Origin: Paenibacillus sp. USDA918EY
Lineage (GTDB): Bacteria > Bacillota > Bacilli > Paenibacillales > Paenibacillaceae
Direction of reading: 5' to 3'
DNA length: 64,000 nucleotides
NCBI RefSeq assembly: GCF_009870825.1
Contig: NZ_WTWY01000016.1
Span: 1 to 64,000, forward strand
Shown: positions 25,583-34,500 of the stretch, one piece after another
Numbering within the stretch: the first letter of the stretch is position 1
How the letters are laid out: every line of letters begins with the position of its first letter
Program-made: the position numbers and the translations under genes
Notes under the pieces: model-generated
The model's input: the letters and a program-made list of their open reading frames with translations, nothing else
What the model was told of the DNA's origin: nothing
The model's database searches: none

Positions 25583-25608
25583 AAGCCAGCTGAACCGGCT
25601 GGCTTTTT
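25583..25608 (+). terminator. terminator after the YtxH gene
   Basis: AAGCCAGC and GGCTGGCTTTTT form an 8-bp stem with a T-run, 34 bases past the stop codon. Confidence 0.9.
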
Positions 25609-25664
25609 CTGCGCCCAAGGCGACATTGAAGGCGCCCATGCGCCGAAAGAAAGCAGGGATGAGC

Positions 25665-25994
25665 ATGAGCAAACCAAGCGCGTATCGCGTCGACGTCGAC
25701 GAGCACCCGTTCGAACTGAGGCATGAGGTCAAAAGGCTGAACAGGCGTCTCGATCAAATCGCCGATTCCCTCGAAAAAGCGGAAATCAAGGATGTTCTCG
25801 AAAATTACACGAACCCGAAAAAAAGAATCATCACCAATTTCACCTCGGGGATCGCCCGCGGCCTCGGTCTCTCCCTCGGCACGTTTGTCATTTTGGGAAT
25901 TCTCGGGTACATTTTGAGCCTCTTCGTCAAAATGCCCGTCATCGGCGAGTATATCGCCAACCTGCAGCACTATATCAACGAGTATAAACGGTGA
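25665..25994 (+). CDS. DUF5665 family membrane protein
   Basis: The 109-residue protein has an amphipathic helix (about 15-45), IARGLGLSLGTFVILGILGY as a membrane segment (about 60-85) and a short C-terminal helix. It fits the DUF5665 family (unknown function), often near stress genes. ATG 25665 has GCAGGG six bases upstream; the preceding ATG 25659 directly abuts it. Confidence 0.75.
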   Translation: MSKPSAYRVDVDEHPFELRHEVKRLNRRLDQIADSLEKAEIKDVLENYTNPKKRIITNFTSGIARGLGLSLGTFVILGILGYILSLFVKMPVIGEYIANLQHYINEYKR

Positions 25995-26017
25995 GTCGGG
26001 CAGCCGATCACCGTTTT
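25986..26017 (+). terminator. terminator after the DUF5665 gene
   Basis: AAACGGTGA and TCACCGTTTTT form a stem that overlaps the last codons of the gene. Confidence 0.85.
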
Positions 26018-26028
26018 TATATGAGCAA

Positions 26029-26062
26029 GAGCGGTACCCGCATTTCTCCCGGGACCGCTCTT
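26029..26062. terminator. second hairpin, probable corA terminator
   Basis: AGAGCGGTACCCG pairs with CGGGACCGCTCT. It lies 40-75 bases past the corA stop codon on the minus strand. Confidence 0.55.
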
Positions 26063-26104
26063 TATAGTCTATGACGAACCGCTTCTGCGCGAATCGCGTC
26101 GCCG

Positions 26105-27082
26105 TCATATTTTCGACTTCCTTCCCTTGACCCGCAGCAGATCCCCGGTCCAGCCTTTTCTGTGCATCCACCAGTACATGCCCAGCGTAAATAAAAACGT
26201 GGCAAACATGACGCTGATGAAGCCCCAAGGCGTTTTGATCGCCGGAAGGTTGTCGAAGTTCATGCCCCAGATCGCACCGACGACGGTAGCCGGCGTAAAT
26301 ATGGAGGTCACGATCGTGAGCGTCTTCATGATTTCATTGCCGCGGAACGCGGACACGGCCTCATCGATGGAAATCAAGGTGTCGATTTCGTCCTCGTAAT
26401 GCCGGAAGGCCCGGGTCATCCGCTCCATGCGATGGATCAGCCGCAAAAACTGCCTGCTTTTCTCCAGCCTCTCCAAATACCCCTCCCTGGCTGCAGCGAT
26501 GAACTCGTCGAATGGCGTGAACAAATTGCTCCAAAACAAAAGCTCAAACCGGGAGTTCAAAATTTTGTCCATCAAATGGCGCTGATTGTCCAGCTCCATG
26601 GCCCGCTCGATGCTGCGCAGGTTCACCTCGAAGCGGTCCAGTCCCTGGTGGAAATAATGCAGCAGCGTCCGGGCCAGCACGAACATGCCGTCCACGGCCG
26701 TTTGGCATTGCTGCAGCATTGCGCTTCTTTCTTTGTCCTCCATCATTTCCCGCGTATTCGGATCCATGTTGATCGTGACGAGCATGTTCTCCTGTACGAA
26801 AAAATGAAGCCTGTCCACCGGGCTGACGCTGGTGACTTCACTGTTAACGGAGTATGGGAGGGTACCGAAAATAACGGCGTTTACGCCATCGGGAAAGCGT
26901 ACGGAAATATAGTTTTCGCTGACTTCCGGAATGACGCGCAGCCACTCGTCGATGACGTCGGATTCCAAGCGCAGCTTTCGAAGCGCGTTTGCGGAGGATT
27001 CCCCCGAAACCAAATCATACCACCGCCACCCCCCCGCAAAATTCAGCAAGCGGTGCTGCACCGCGTTGGAAGCATTGTTCAT
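26105..27082 (-). CDS. CorA-family metal ion transporter
   Basis: The 325-residue protein has the CorA fold: a soluble N-terminal funnel, a long helix (about 175-235) and two C-terminal membrane helices, the first ending in the IWGMNFDN pore motif (GMN). CorA proteins carry Mg2+ and sometimes Co2+, Ni2+ or Zn2+. The basic C-terminus RVKGRKSKI is expected. It follows sigB on the same strand but has its own SigB-type promoter at 27195-27221 and AAGGAGAAAGGCC before the ATG. Confidence 0.9.
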   Translation of the reverse strand: MNNASNAVQHRLLNFAGGWRWYDLVSGESSANALRKLRLESDVIDEWLRVIPEVSENYISVRFPDGVNAVIFGTLPYSVNSEVTSVSPVDRLHFFVQENMLVTINMDPNTREMMEDKERSAMLQQCQTAVDGMFVLARTLLHYFHQGLDRFEVNLRSIERAMELDNQRHLMDKILNSRFELLFWSNLFTPFDEFIAAAREGYLERLEKSRQFLRLIHRMERMTRAFRHYEDEIDTLISIDEAVSAFRGNEIMKTLTIVTSIFTPATVVGAIWGMNFDNLPAIKTPWGFISVMFATFLFTLGMYWWMHRKGWTGDLLRVKGRKSKI

Positions 27083-27132
27083 AGGCCTTTCTCCTTTCGT
27101 CGGTCCGGCATGTTGGAAGGCATCCGCCTTTC

Positions 27133-27182
27133 GAATATGTAAAAGGACACGCCATTTTCTCCGCGGAGAAAGATGCTGCGTG
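27133..27182 (-). other. strong hairpin in the corA leader
   Basis: TTTCTCCGCGGAGAAA (27156-27171) is a perfect 16-base palindrome, flanked by CACGC/GCGTG arms that extend the stem. It lies downstream of the -10 at 27200-27195, so it is within the corA leader RNA. It could stabilise or attenuate the transcript, or terminate sigB read-through. Confidence 0.45.
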
Positions 27183-27194
27183 CCCTATCTAAAA

Positions 27195-27221
27195 ATACCC
27201 GTCATGAGCGCAAGCAAAAAC
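27195..27221 (-). promoter_or_regulatory. SigB-type promoter for corA
   Basis: On the minus strand GTTTTT (27221-27216) and GGGTAT (27200-27195) are separated by 15 bp. The -10 is a perfect SigB match and the -35 has the GTTT core. It sits 12 bases past the sigB stop codon. Confidence 0.65.
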
Positions 27222-27232
27222 AGGCTTGTCCG

Positions 27233-28003
27233 TCATAGCGATGAATTCGACATGATTTCTTTTAATTTTTCGGTTGCCCGCTTCTGAATGCGCGAGACGC
27301 TCATCTGTGAAACGCCCAGCTTCTGGGCGATCGAGCGCTGGGATTCCCCGTCCTGGAAAGCCATCAGCAGCACCCGCTGCTCCTGCTCCTTCAATTGGCT
27401 TAGAGCCTGCTGCAAATCCATCCGTTTTTCAACCGTATCGTAATCGTTCGCCTCGGAGCTGATCAGTTCCCCGAGCGTCGCCCCCGTTTCTTCCTGGGAA
27501 AGCGGGGAATCGAGGGATACGTAATGGTAACATTCCCGTCCGGCAAGCACCTCCACGGTTTCCTCCACCGAAAGATCCAGATACTCCGCAATCTCTTCCA
27601 CGTTCGGCGAACGTTCAAGCTTCACCGTCAGCTCGTCGATGGCGTGCTGGACAAGCGCGCCTTTTTCCTTGATTCGCCGCGGCACCTGGATGTACCAGGA
27701 CTTATCGCGAAGGAAATTTTTCATGTGGCCGATCATGCTTTTCATGGCGTAAGGCTCAAACGGAACCCCAAGCTCAATGTCATACTGCTGCAGAAGGCGG
27801 ATCAGGGACATTTGGCCGACCTGGTACAAATCCTCGTACAAATCGGGCCGGTTCCGGGCGATTTTGCCCGCTGCGATTTTCACCATAGGTTCATATTTTT
27901 GGATTAGAACGGTAGCGATTTCGTTGTCTTTGGTCTGCTGGTACTGCCAAATCAAACCTACGGCCTCGCTCATGGACTCAGGGGGAGTCACTTTATCGTT
28001 CAT
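27233..28003 (-). CDS. sigB: general stress RNA polymerase sigma factor SigB
   Basis: The 256-residue protein has region 2 (LYQVGQMSLIRLLQQYDIELG, about 55-78; core-binding and -10 recognition), region 3, and region 4 with helix-turn-helix ESQRSIAQKLGVSQMSVSRIQ (about 223-243). It groups with the SigB/SigF/SigG type. The RsbV-RsbW partners directly upstream indicate SigB rather than SigF: the anti-sigma is RsbW/SpoIIAB-like, and the upstream phosphatase and kinase fit stress input. ATG 28003 overlaps the rsbW stop by four bases (ATGA). Confidence 0.85.
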   Translation of the reverse strand: MNDKVTPPESMSEAVGLIWQYQQTKDNEIATVLIQKYEPMVKIAAGKIARNRPDLYEDLYQVGQMSLIRLLQQYDIELGVPFEPYAMKSMIGHMKNFLRDKSWYIQVPRRIKEKGALVQHAIDELTVKLERSPNVEEIAEYLDLSVEETVEVLAGRECYHYVSLDSPLSQEETGATLGELISSEANDYDTVEKRMDLQQALSQLKEQEQRVLLMAFQDGESQRSIAQKLGVSQMSVSRIQKRATEKLKEIMSNSSL

Positions 28004-28449
28004 ACCTTTTCCTCGCTTCTCATCAGACGTTTGGACATCACGACCTTGGTTCCGCGCCCGGCGGCGTTTTCGATGCTGACTTCATCCATGAGCGCTTCCA
28101 TCAGGTAGAAACCAAGCCCGCCGATTTCTACGTCCAGCAGTTCCTTGTCGTGAAGCGTAACGCTGCCGTTCGAAGCAGTCCGTTCAAAGCTCTCCCCTTC
28201 GTCCCGTACCGTAATGGACAACATGTCCTCAAACAACTCGAACGCAACCTCGACGATGCCGTCCTGCTTATCGTAAGCATAAAGCACCGAATTGTTGCAC
28301 GCTTCCGATACCGCTACCTTCATATCTTCGATATCTTCATACGAAAAACCCATTTTCGAGGCGATCCCATACAAATTCAGTCTGACAATATCCACATACT
28401 CCGCTTTGGCCGGCAGACTGATCACGACTCTTTGCACTTCAGCATTCAT
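28000..28449 (-). CDS. rsbW: anti-sigma factor / serine kinase RsbW
   Basis: The 149-residue protein is a GHKL ATPase of the RsbW type. The N-box is in MKVAVSEACNNSVLYAY (about 42-58), a G1 box in VRDEGESF, and a G2-like GGLGFYLMEALMDEV. It binds SigB and phosphorylates RsbV on serine. ATG 28449 follows AAAGGATCG; the upstream frame extension has no site. It ends overlapping sigB and is 19 bases after rsbV. Confidence 0.9.
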   Translation of the reverse strand: MNAEVQRVVISLPAKAEYVDIVRLNLYGIASKMGFSYEDIEDMKVAVSEACNNSVLYAYDKQDGIVEVAFELFEDMLSITVRDEGESFERTASNGSVTLHDKELLDVEIGGLGFYLMEALMDEVSIENAAGRGTKVVMSKRLMRSEEKV

Positions 28450-28468
28450 TCTATTCTTCGATCCTTTC

Positions 28469-28807
28469 CTATTGGGAATTCTCAGTGGGGGCAAAAAACT
28501 TGGCGATACCCGTCATATCAAACAGCTTCTGGATTTGGGCTGGAATCTGCTCCACCTGGAAGCGGGCCTGCATTCCGTGTCTCGCCTTCAGAATGGAAAG
28601 CAAAATCCCGATCCCGGTGCTGTCAATATATTTCAAATCCTTCATGTTGATGATCAAATCGATACCGGCATCCGAGACCAGCGGCTCCATGACAAGCCTG
28701 AAATCGGGGGCAACCGACAAATCCAGTTCTCCGCTTAAATATACGGTGCAAGAATTTCCACTTTTTTCTGTCGTTACGTTGAATTTTTCGTTTTTATTTG
28801 TATTCAT
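28469..28807 (-). CDS. rsbV: anti-sigma factor antagonist RsbV (STAS domain)
   Basis: The 112-residue STAS-domain protein has LKYIDSTGIGILLSI, where Ser63 is the phosphorylation site used by RsbW. Dephosphorylated RsbV releases SigB from RsbW. ATG 28807 is chosen because GGGAGAG is seven bases upstream; ATG 28813 overlaps closely. It is preceded by about 110 bases after the kinase gene, in which a weak SigB-like element (28871-28895) may permit autoregulation. Confidence 0.9.
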   Translation of the reverse strand: MNTNKNEKFNVTTEKSGNSCTVYLSGELDLSVAPDFRLVMEPLVSDAGIDLIINMKDLKYIDSTGIGILLSILKARHGMQARFQVEQIPAQIQKLFDMTGIAKFFAPTENSQ

Positions 28808-28870
28808 AGACATTCTCTCCCGAAAATTGATTTCATTTCGTCATATCAGGCGCATCTTCATCTTAGTTCC

Positions 28871-28895
28871 ATACGATCTGATATTTACAAATAAC
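28871..28895 (-). promoter_or_regulatory. weak SigB-like promoter candidate upstream of rsbV
   Basis: On the minus strand GTTATT (28895-28890), 13 bp, TCGTAT (28876-28871). Only GTT and GTAT fit the consensus. Autoregulation of sigB operons is common, but this site is not strong. Confidence 0.25.
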
Positions 28896-28925
28896 CTGAA
28901 CGTGCCCGCTTGAATCATCTTCGGC

Positions 28926-30569
28926 TCATAATGGCAAAGAAAGCGGAAAACGGTTCAGCACTTCCTTGAGCTTGCTCATCCGCACCGGTTTACTGATGTA
29001 ATCATCCATCCCCGCTTTCAGGCAGCGGTCGCAGGTCCCCTCCATCACGTTGGCCGTCATCGCGACAATCACCGGCCTCCGGTTTACAGGCTTCTGCCGC
29101 TCCCGAATAAGCTTCGTGGCTTCCAGACCGTCCATCACCGGCATTTGCAGGTCCATAAAAATGTATTGATAACCCGGACTCTTCTGCATTTTGTCGACGG
29201 CCTGCTTCCCGTCCTCGGCGACGTCGGCCTTCAGCCCGAATTTGCCCAGCATGCTGACCATCAGCTTCTGGTTCACCGGGTGATCGTCGACGACCAGAAC
29301 GTCCGGCGGCGCGTTCCGGTCCCGGTTTACCTGAAGGCAAAGCTCGTCGAAGCGCCCGCCCAAGCATTCGTCATGCTCCGTTTCTTTTACGATGATGTTG
29401 AAAATAAACGTTGCTCCTTGATCTTCGGGCGGCTCGACCCGGATGTCGCCGCCCATCATCTCGACAAGCGATTTGCAAATCGCCAAGCCGAGGCCGGTTC
29501 CGCCGTATTTGCGCGTCATGGACGAATCCAGCTGGGAAAACGGCTTAAAGAGACGGTCGATTTTATCCTCCGCAATGCCGATGCCCGTATCTTTTACGGC
29601 AAATTCAATGTCCAGGGCGCCGGCCGCCTGCTCCTTCAAAGAAACCATCAGGTAGACGCCGCCTTCATGGGTAAACTTCACCGCGTTGGCGATCAAATTG
29701 ATGAGCACTTGACGCAGCCTTGCCATATCGCCGTAGACCGCCGATGGAATCCGTTCGTCAAGGAAATAAACGAGCTCCAGGTTTTTTTTGCCGGCCTCGA
29801 CGGAAAACAAGCTGAACACCTCCTGAATGCAGACGCCGAGATCAAAAGGATGCTCCTCCAGCTCCATTTTGCCGGACTCCATTTTGGTGAAATCCAGGAT
29901 GTCGTTGATCACCGTCACGAGCGCGTCGGCGCTGTGGCGAATAATTTCCGCGTATTCCTTTTGCTCTTCCTTGAGGTCGGTTTCCATCAACAGGTCGACC
30001 ATGCCGATCACGCCGTTCATCGGCGTGCGGATTTCATGGCTCATCATGGCCAGAAACTCGGTTTTCGCTTTGGCGGCGATTTCCGCCGCCTCTTTGGCCT
30101 TCACCAGCTCCTGGTTGATTTTCTCCAGCTCCTGGGTTTTTTGCTGCAGCAGCATCGACTGGGTTTTATGCTTTTTGCCCGTCAAGTACATTTCGACGAA
30201 CCCTTCGATTTTGGTCTTCAAAATTTGGGGGATAAACGGCTTAACCATATAGTCGATGGCGCCGGCGGAATACCCCGCAAACAAATGCTCCACTTCCTTG
30301 CTGTTCGCCGAAACGAAAATGATCGGGATGTCCTTCGTTTTGTCCCTTTTTTTGATCAGCTTCGCCGTTTCGATCCCGTCCAGTCCCGGCATTTGCACAT
30401 CAAGCACAATGACGGCGAATTCATCCTTAAGCAGGCAGCGCAGCGCTTCTTCTCCGGACGTCGCCTTGACGAGGTTGTAGCGTTCGCTGTCCAGCACGGC
30501 CTCCAGGGCCAGCAAATTTTCCGGATGGTCGTCCACGAGCAGTATATGAATCGGTTCTTGAACCCCCAT
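28926..30569 (-). CDS. hybrid histidine kinase with flanking receivers (REC-HisKA-HATPase-REC)
   Basis: The 547-residue soluble protein has an N-terminal receiver (phospho-acceptor Asp57 in VIVLDVQMPG), a coiled coil (about 140-170), HisKA with EFLAMMSHEIRTPMNG (His178), a HATPase_c domain (N-box LINLIANAVKFTH about 290-302; GTGLGLAICKSLVEMMGG) and a second receiver (Asp473 in FMDLQMPVMDG). It has no membrane segment or sensor domain, so it should be activated through its own N-terminal receiver. It lies between rsbM and rsbV. The RsbK/RsbM/RsbY set known in the B. cereus group has no such extra kinase, so its role is open. Confidence 0.85.
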   Translation of the reverse strand: MGVQEPIHILLVDDHPENLLALEAVLDSERYNLVKATSGEEALRCLLKDEFAVIVLDVQMPGLDGIETAKLIKKRDKTKDIPIIFVSANSKEVEHLFAGYSAGAIDYMVKPFIPQILKTKIEGFVEMYLTGKKHKTQSMLLQQKTQELEKINQELVKAKEAAEIAAKAKTEFLAMMSHEIRTPMNGVIGMVDLLMETDLKEEQKEYAEIIRHSADALVTVINDILDFTKMESGKMELEEHPFDLGVCIQEVFSLFSVEAGKKNLELVYFLDERIPSAVYGDMARLRQVLINLIANAVKFTHEGGVYLMVSLKEQAAGALDIEFAVKDTGIGIAEDKIDRLFKPFSQLDSSMTRKYGGTGLGLAICKSLVEMMGGDIRVEPPEDQGATFIFNIIVKETEHDECLGGRFDELCLQVNRDRNAPPDVLVVDDHPVNQKLMVSMLGKFGLKADVAEDGKQAVDKMQKSPGYQYIFMDLQMPVMDGLEATKLIRERQKPVNRRPVIVAMTANVMEGTCDRCLKAGMDDYISKPVRMSKLKEVLNRFPLSLPL

Positions 30570-30588
30570 AGAACTTCCCCCAATTAGC

Positions 30589-31458
30589 CTATTTCATTTT
30601 CCGGTATATTTTCTCCACACGATCCAGCGGCTCGTAGTACTCGCCGTATTCCGTAAACTGCATCGACTCTTTCGAGCCGAGGACCAAAATGCCGAAACGG
30701 CTTAAGCTTTCATGGAACAGCCCGTGTACCCGATTCCGGAGCGTGTCGTTGAAATAGATCATGACATTCCGGCAAAAAATGACGTTAAATTCGTTAAAGG
30801 AACGGTCCGTCGCCAGGTTATGCTCGGCGAAAATGATGTTTTTCTGCAAAAACGGCTTAAAGATGACCGAATTGTATTTCGCCGTGTAATATTCCGAAAA
30901 CGAACGGGTGCCTCCGGCCTCGATGTAATTTTTTGTGTACTGCTTCATTTTTTCGATGCCGAATATCCCCTGCCTGGCGACCGCAAGCGAGCGGTCGTTC
31001 ATGTCCGTCGCGTATATTCTCGATTTTTCGTACAGTCCTTCCTCATGCAGCAAAATCGCCATGGAATAAACCTCTTCGCCCGTCGAACAACCCGCGTGCC
31101 ATATCCGGATGTACGGATAGGTGCGCAGCATCGGCACGATGTTTTCGCGGAAGGTCTTGAAAACGTTCGGGTCCCTGAACATCTCGGTCACCGGAATTGA
31201 AAGCGTCTGGACCATCCGCTCGAAACACGCGCGGTCATGCAGCACTTTTTCCTGAAGGGCGGAAATGCTCTTCACGTTTTCCGAATGGATAAAATGCCAG
31301 ATCCGCCGCCGGAGGGACGGCAGCGCGTAATTGCGGAAATCGTAGCCGTATAGCCGGTGAATCCCTTCCAGCAGCAGCTCAAGCTCGATGTCCTCGCGCT
31401 CCCGGTTCCCTCCTGCCGTCAATTGCTCCTCAAAATCATCCGAAATGCAAATATCCAT
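30589..31458 (-). CDS. rsbM: CheR-type methyltransferase (RsbM-like)
   Basis: The 289-residue protein has the CheR N-terminal helical domain (about 25-90) and a Rossmann SAM-binding domain with IRIWHAGCSTGEEVYSMAIL (about 117-136), IYATDMNDRSL and FCRNVMIYF. CheR enzymes methylate glutamates of chemoreceptors. In the B. cereus group a CheR-type protein (RsbM) methylates the hybrid kinase RsbK to control SigB, and here it directly follows the kinase gene. No chemotaxis genes are nearby. The gap to the next gene is 19 bases. Confidence 0.8.
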   Translation of the reverse strand: MDICISDDFEEQLTAGGNREREDIELELLLEGIHRLYGYDFRNYALPSLRRRIWHFIHSENVKSISALQEKVLHDRACFERMVQTLSIPVTEMFRDPNVFKTFRENIVPMLRTYPYIRIWHAGCSTGEEVYSMAILLHEEGLYEKSRIYATDMNDRSLAVARQGIFGIEKMKQYTKNYIEAGGTRSFSEYYTAKYNSVIFKPFLQKNIIFAEHNLATDRSFNEFNVIFCRNVMIYFNDTLRNRVHGLFHESLSRFGILVLGSKESMQFTEYGEYYEPLDRVEKIYRKMK

Positions 31459-31511
31459 TCATGTTCCTCCCGGTATTTCGTATCACACTTCCCATTACCC
31501 GAATCCCCGGG

Positions 31512-34500
31512 TTACGAATACAGCCAGACCCGCATAAGTGAAAGCAGCTGTTCGGTTTGGATCGGTTTTTTGACGTAGTCCGAGGCTCCGGCTTCGATAC
31601 ATTTCGAGCGGTCCTCCTTCATGGCTTTGGCCGTCAAAGCGATGATCGGCAGCTTCTGGAATTCCGGCTGCCGGCGGATCTGGCGCATCGCTTCGTAGCC
31701 GTCCATTTCGGGCATCATCATGTCCATGAGCACCAAGTCGAAATGCCGGCCGCTGTTCAATATTTCGAGCGCCTCCCGGCCGTTTTCCGCGAAGGTCACG
31801 TCCATGTCGTAGCTCTCCAGCACGCTGGACAATGCGAACACGTTCCGGATATCGTCATCGACCAGCAAAATCTTTTTGCCTTCGAACAGTACTTCCTTGT
31901 TGTGCAGCCTTTGTAAAATTTTGCGCTTGTCTTCCGGCAAGTTCGCTTCCACCCGGTGCAGGAACAGCGTCGTTTCATCCAGCAGCCGCTCGGGCGATTT
32001 CACGTCCTTGATAATGATGGATTCGGCGTATTTGCGGAGCCTCATTTCTTCCTTGCTGTCCAAATCCTTGCCGGTGTAAATGATGATCGGCAGGTCCTCC
32101 AGCTCCTCGTCCTGCTGAATTTGATCCAGCAGCTCGAAGCCGGTCATGTCGCTGAGCATCAAATCCAGCACCATGCTGTCGTAATGCTTGTTCCGCAGCT
32201 CCCTCAGCGCCTCTTTGCCCGTGGAAACCGCCGTAATAACGACGTCGTCATGGTCGATCAGCTCGATGATCGAGCTGCGCTGTGTTTCGTCATCCTCCAC
32301 GATCAGCAAATGTTTGACCGATCCTTCGGTATACGATTCGATGTGCGAAAACGCCTTTTCCAGCGCCTCTTTGGAGGACGGCTTTTTCAGATAGGCGATC
32401 GCGCCCATCTTCAGCCCCTGCTTCACTTCATCCACGACCGATACGATATGGACCGGGATATGCCGCGTCGCCGATTTGCTTTTCAGCTCGCCGAGAATGG
32501 ACCAGCCGTCCATCACCGGCAGCTGGATATCGAGGATGATGGCATCCGGCAAATACGATTCCGCCATCTGCAACCCGACGTCGCCCTGCATGGCGACGAT
32601 CCCCTTGAATCCCCGGCCCCGGGCCATTTCGAGCAGGATGTCGGCAAACTTCGGATCGTCTTCGATAATGAGCAGAACCTTGTCGTTCTCCCCGATCCGG
32701 TCCCGGTCGTCCTTGATCGCCGTCAAAGCCTGAACATCCGCTTCATCTTGACGAGGTGTCCCGGCAGCCTTGTCCGCTTCCTCGGCAAGCAGCGGCTCGC
32801 TTGCGGCCGCCGCTTCGCGGCGCGCCGACTGGAATGCAGCCATGTCAAACATGACAGGCAGGTACAAGGTGAAGCGACTGCCCACGCCTTCGGCGGATTC
32901 GACCTCGATGCCGCCGCCGAGAAGCCGGGCCAGCTCGCGGCTGATCGAAAGCCCGAGGCCCGTTCCGCCGTACTTGCGGCTGGTCGTCCCGTCCACCTGC
33001 TGGAACGCTTCAAAGATAAGCTCCGTCTTATCCTTGGGAATGCCGATGCCCGTGTCCTCCACGGACAAAGCGATGTAGCTGTTCCGCCCATCCAGGTAGG
33101 ACGGCAGTTCCCGCGCTTCGGCCCGCTGAACGCTGAAGGTGACGGAGCCGCGGTTCGTGAATTTGAACGCGTTGGACATCAGGTTGCGGATGATTTGCTT
33201 CACCCGGTAGCCGTCCGTCACGATCGATTCCGGCAGGTCTTGATCCACGTTGAGCTTAAGCGCCACCTGCTTTTTGGACGCGACCGGCATGAAGTTTTGA
33301 TGCACAAAGCTTTTCCATTCCTGCACCGGCACCGGTTCCCGGTTGATTTCCATCTTCCCGGCATCCACTTTGGAAAGATCCAAAATTTCGTCGATCATCT
33401 TCAAGAGATCCGCGCCGGACGTATATATCGTGCGCGCATATTCCGTCTGCTTGGCGCTCAAATTGCCTTCCTTGTTCTCGGCCAGCAGCTGCGACAAAAT
33501 CAGCAGGCTGTTCAGCGGCGTCCGCAGCTCATGCGACATGTTCGCCAAAAACTCCGATTTGTACTTGCTCGTCACCGCCAGCTGCATCGCCTGCCGCTCC
33601 AGCTTGGCCCTGGCGTCTTCGACTTCGATGTTTTTTTCTTCAAGCCGCTGCATTTGCTCTTCGAGCGCCCGTGTCTTGGCGATCAGCTCGGTGTTGAAGT
33701 GCTCCAGCTCCTCCTGCTGCCGCTGCAGCAGATCCTCGGATTTTTTGAGCGCTTCGGTCTGCTCCTCCAAATTTTCGTTCGTTCTTCTCAGTTCTTCCTG
33801 CTGCGTTTGAAGCTCTTCGGATTGGCACTGCAGCTCTTCGGTGAGCGCCTGCGACTCGCGCAGCAGCTCTTCCACCCGCAGCCTTCCGTTGATGTTGTTG
33901 ATCACGATGCCCAAACTGTCGGCAAGCTGAGCGAGCAACTTTTGCTGCAGCTCGGAAAACGGCTCGAACGACGCCACTTCGATGGCTCCCAGCAGCTCAT
34001 CCTCGAACAGGATCGGCTGAATCATCAGATGTGCCGGGGTGCTCTCGCCAAGCGCGGACGTCACCGCCAAATAGTTTTCCGGCACCGTCGTCATGATCGG
34101 CTTGCGATCCAGCCCGCTTTGCCCGATAAGCCCTTCCCCGATTGCTACGCTTGGTTTCGTGGCCAGATCGCCTTCATGGGCGTAGGTGCCGTTCAGAACA
34201 AGCTTGTCCGGCTCCTTGTCCTCGTCATGGATATAAATGGCCCCGTAGATCCCTCCCAGGATCGGTGTAAATTCGCTAATAAACGCCTGGGAGACCTGCT
34301 GTCTGGAACTCATGCCCTTTAGCAGCTCCGTAATGCGTCTCACGTTGGAATTCAGCCAATTCAGGTCCTTCTGGGCCTGCAGGTAGCTGAGCTCAATCTG
34401 CTGCTTTTCCTCAAGGTCCTCCGCCATTTCCTTGAATACCCGGGCCACCTGCCCGATTTCATCCTTGGACGTCACCTTGATGCGGCGGATCGTTCGGATG

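Noticed and set aside
31956..34322. 788-codon open frame on the plus strand, antisense to the large hybrid kinase gene
   Set aside because: It is the mirror of a strongly conserved kinase in a GC-biased frame, has no ribosome-binding site, and its translation resembles no protein family.
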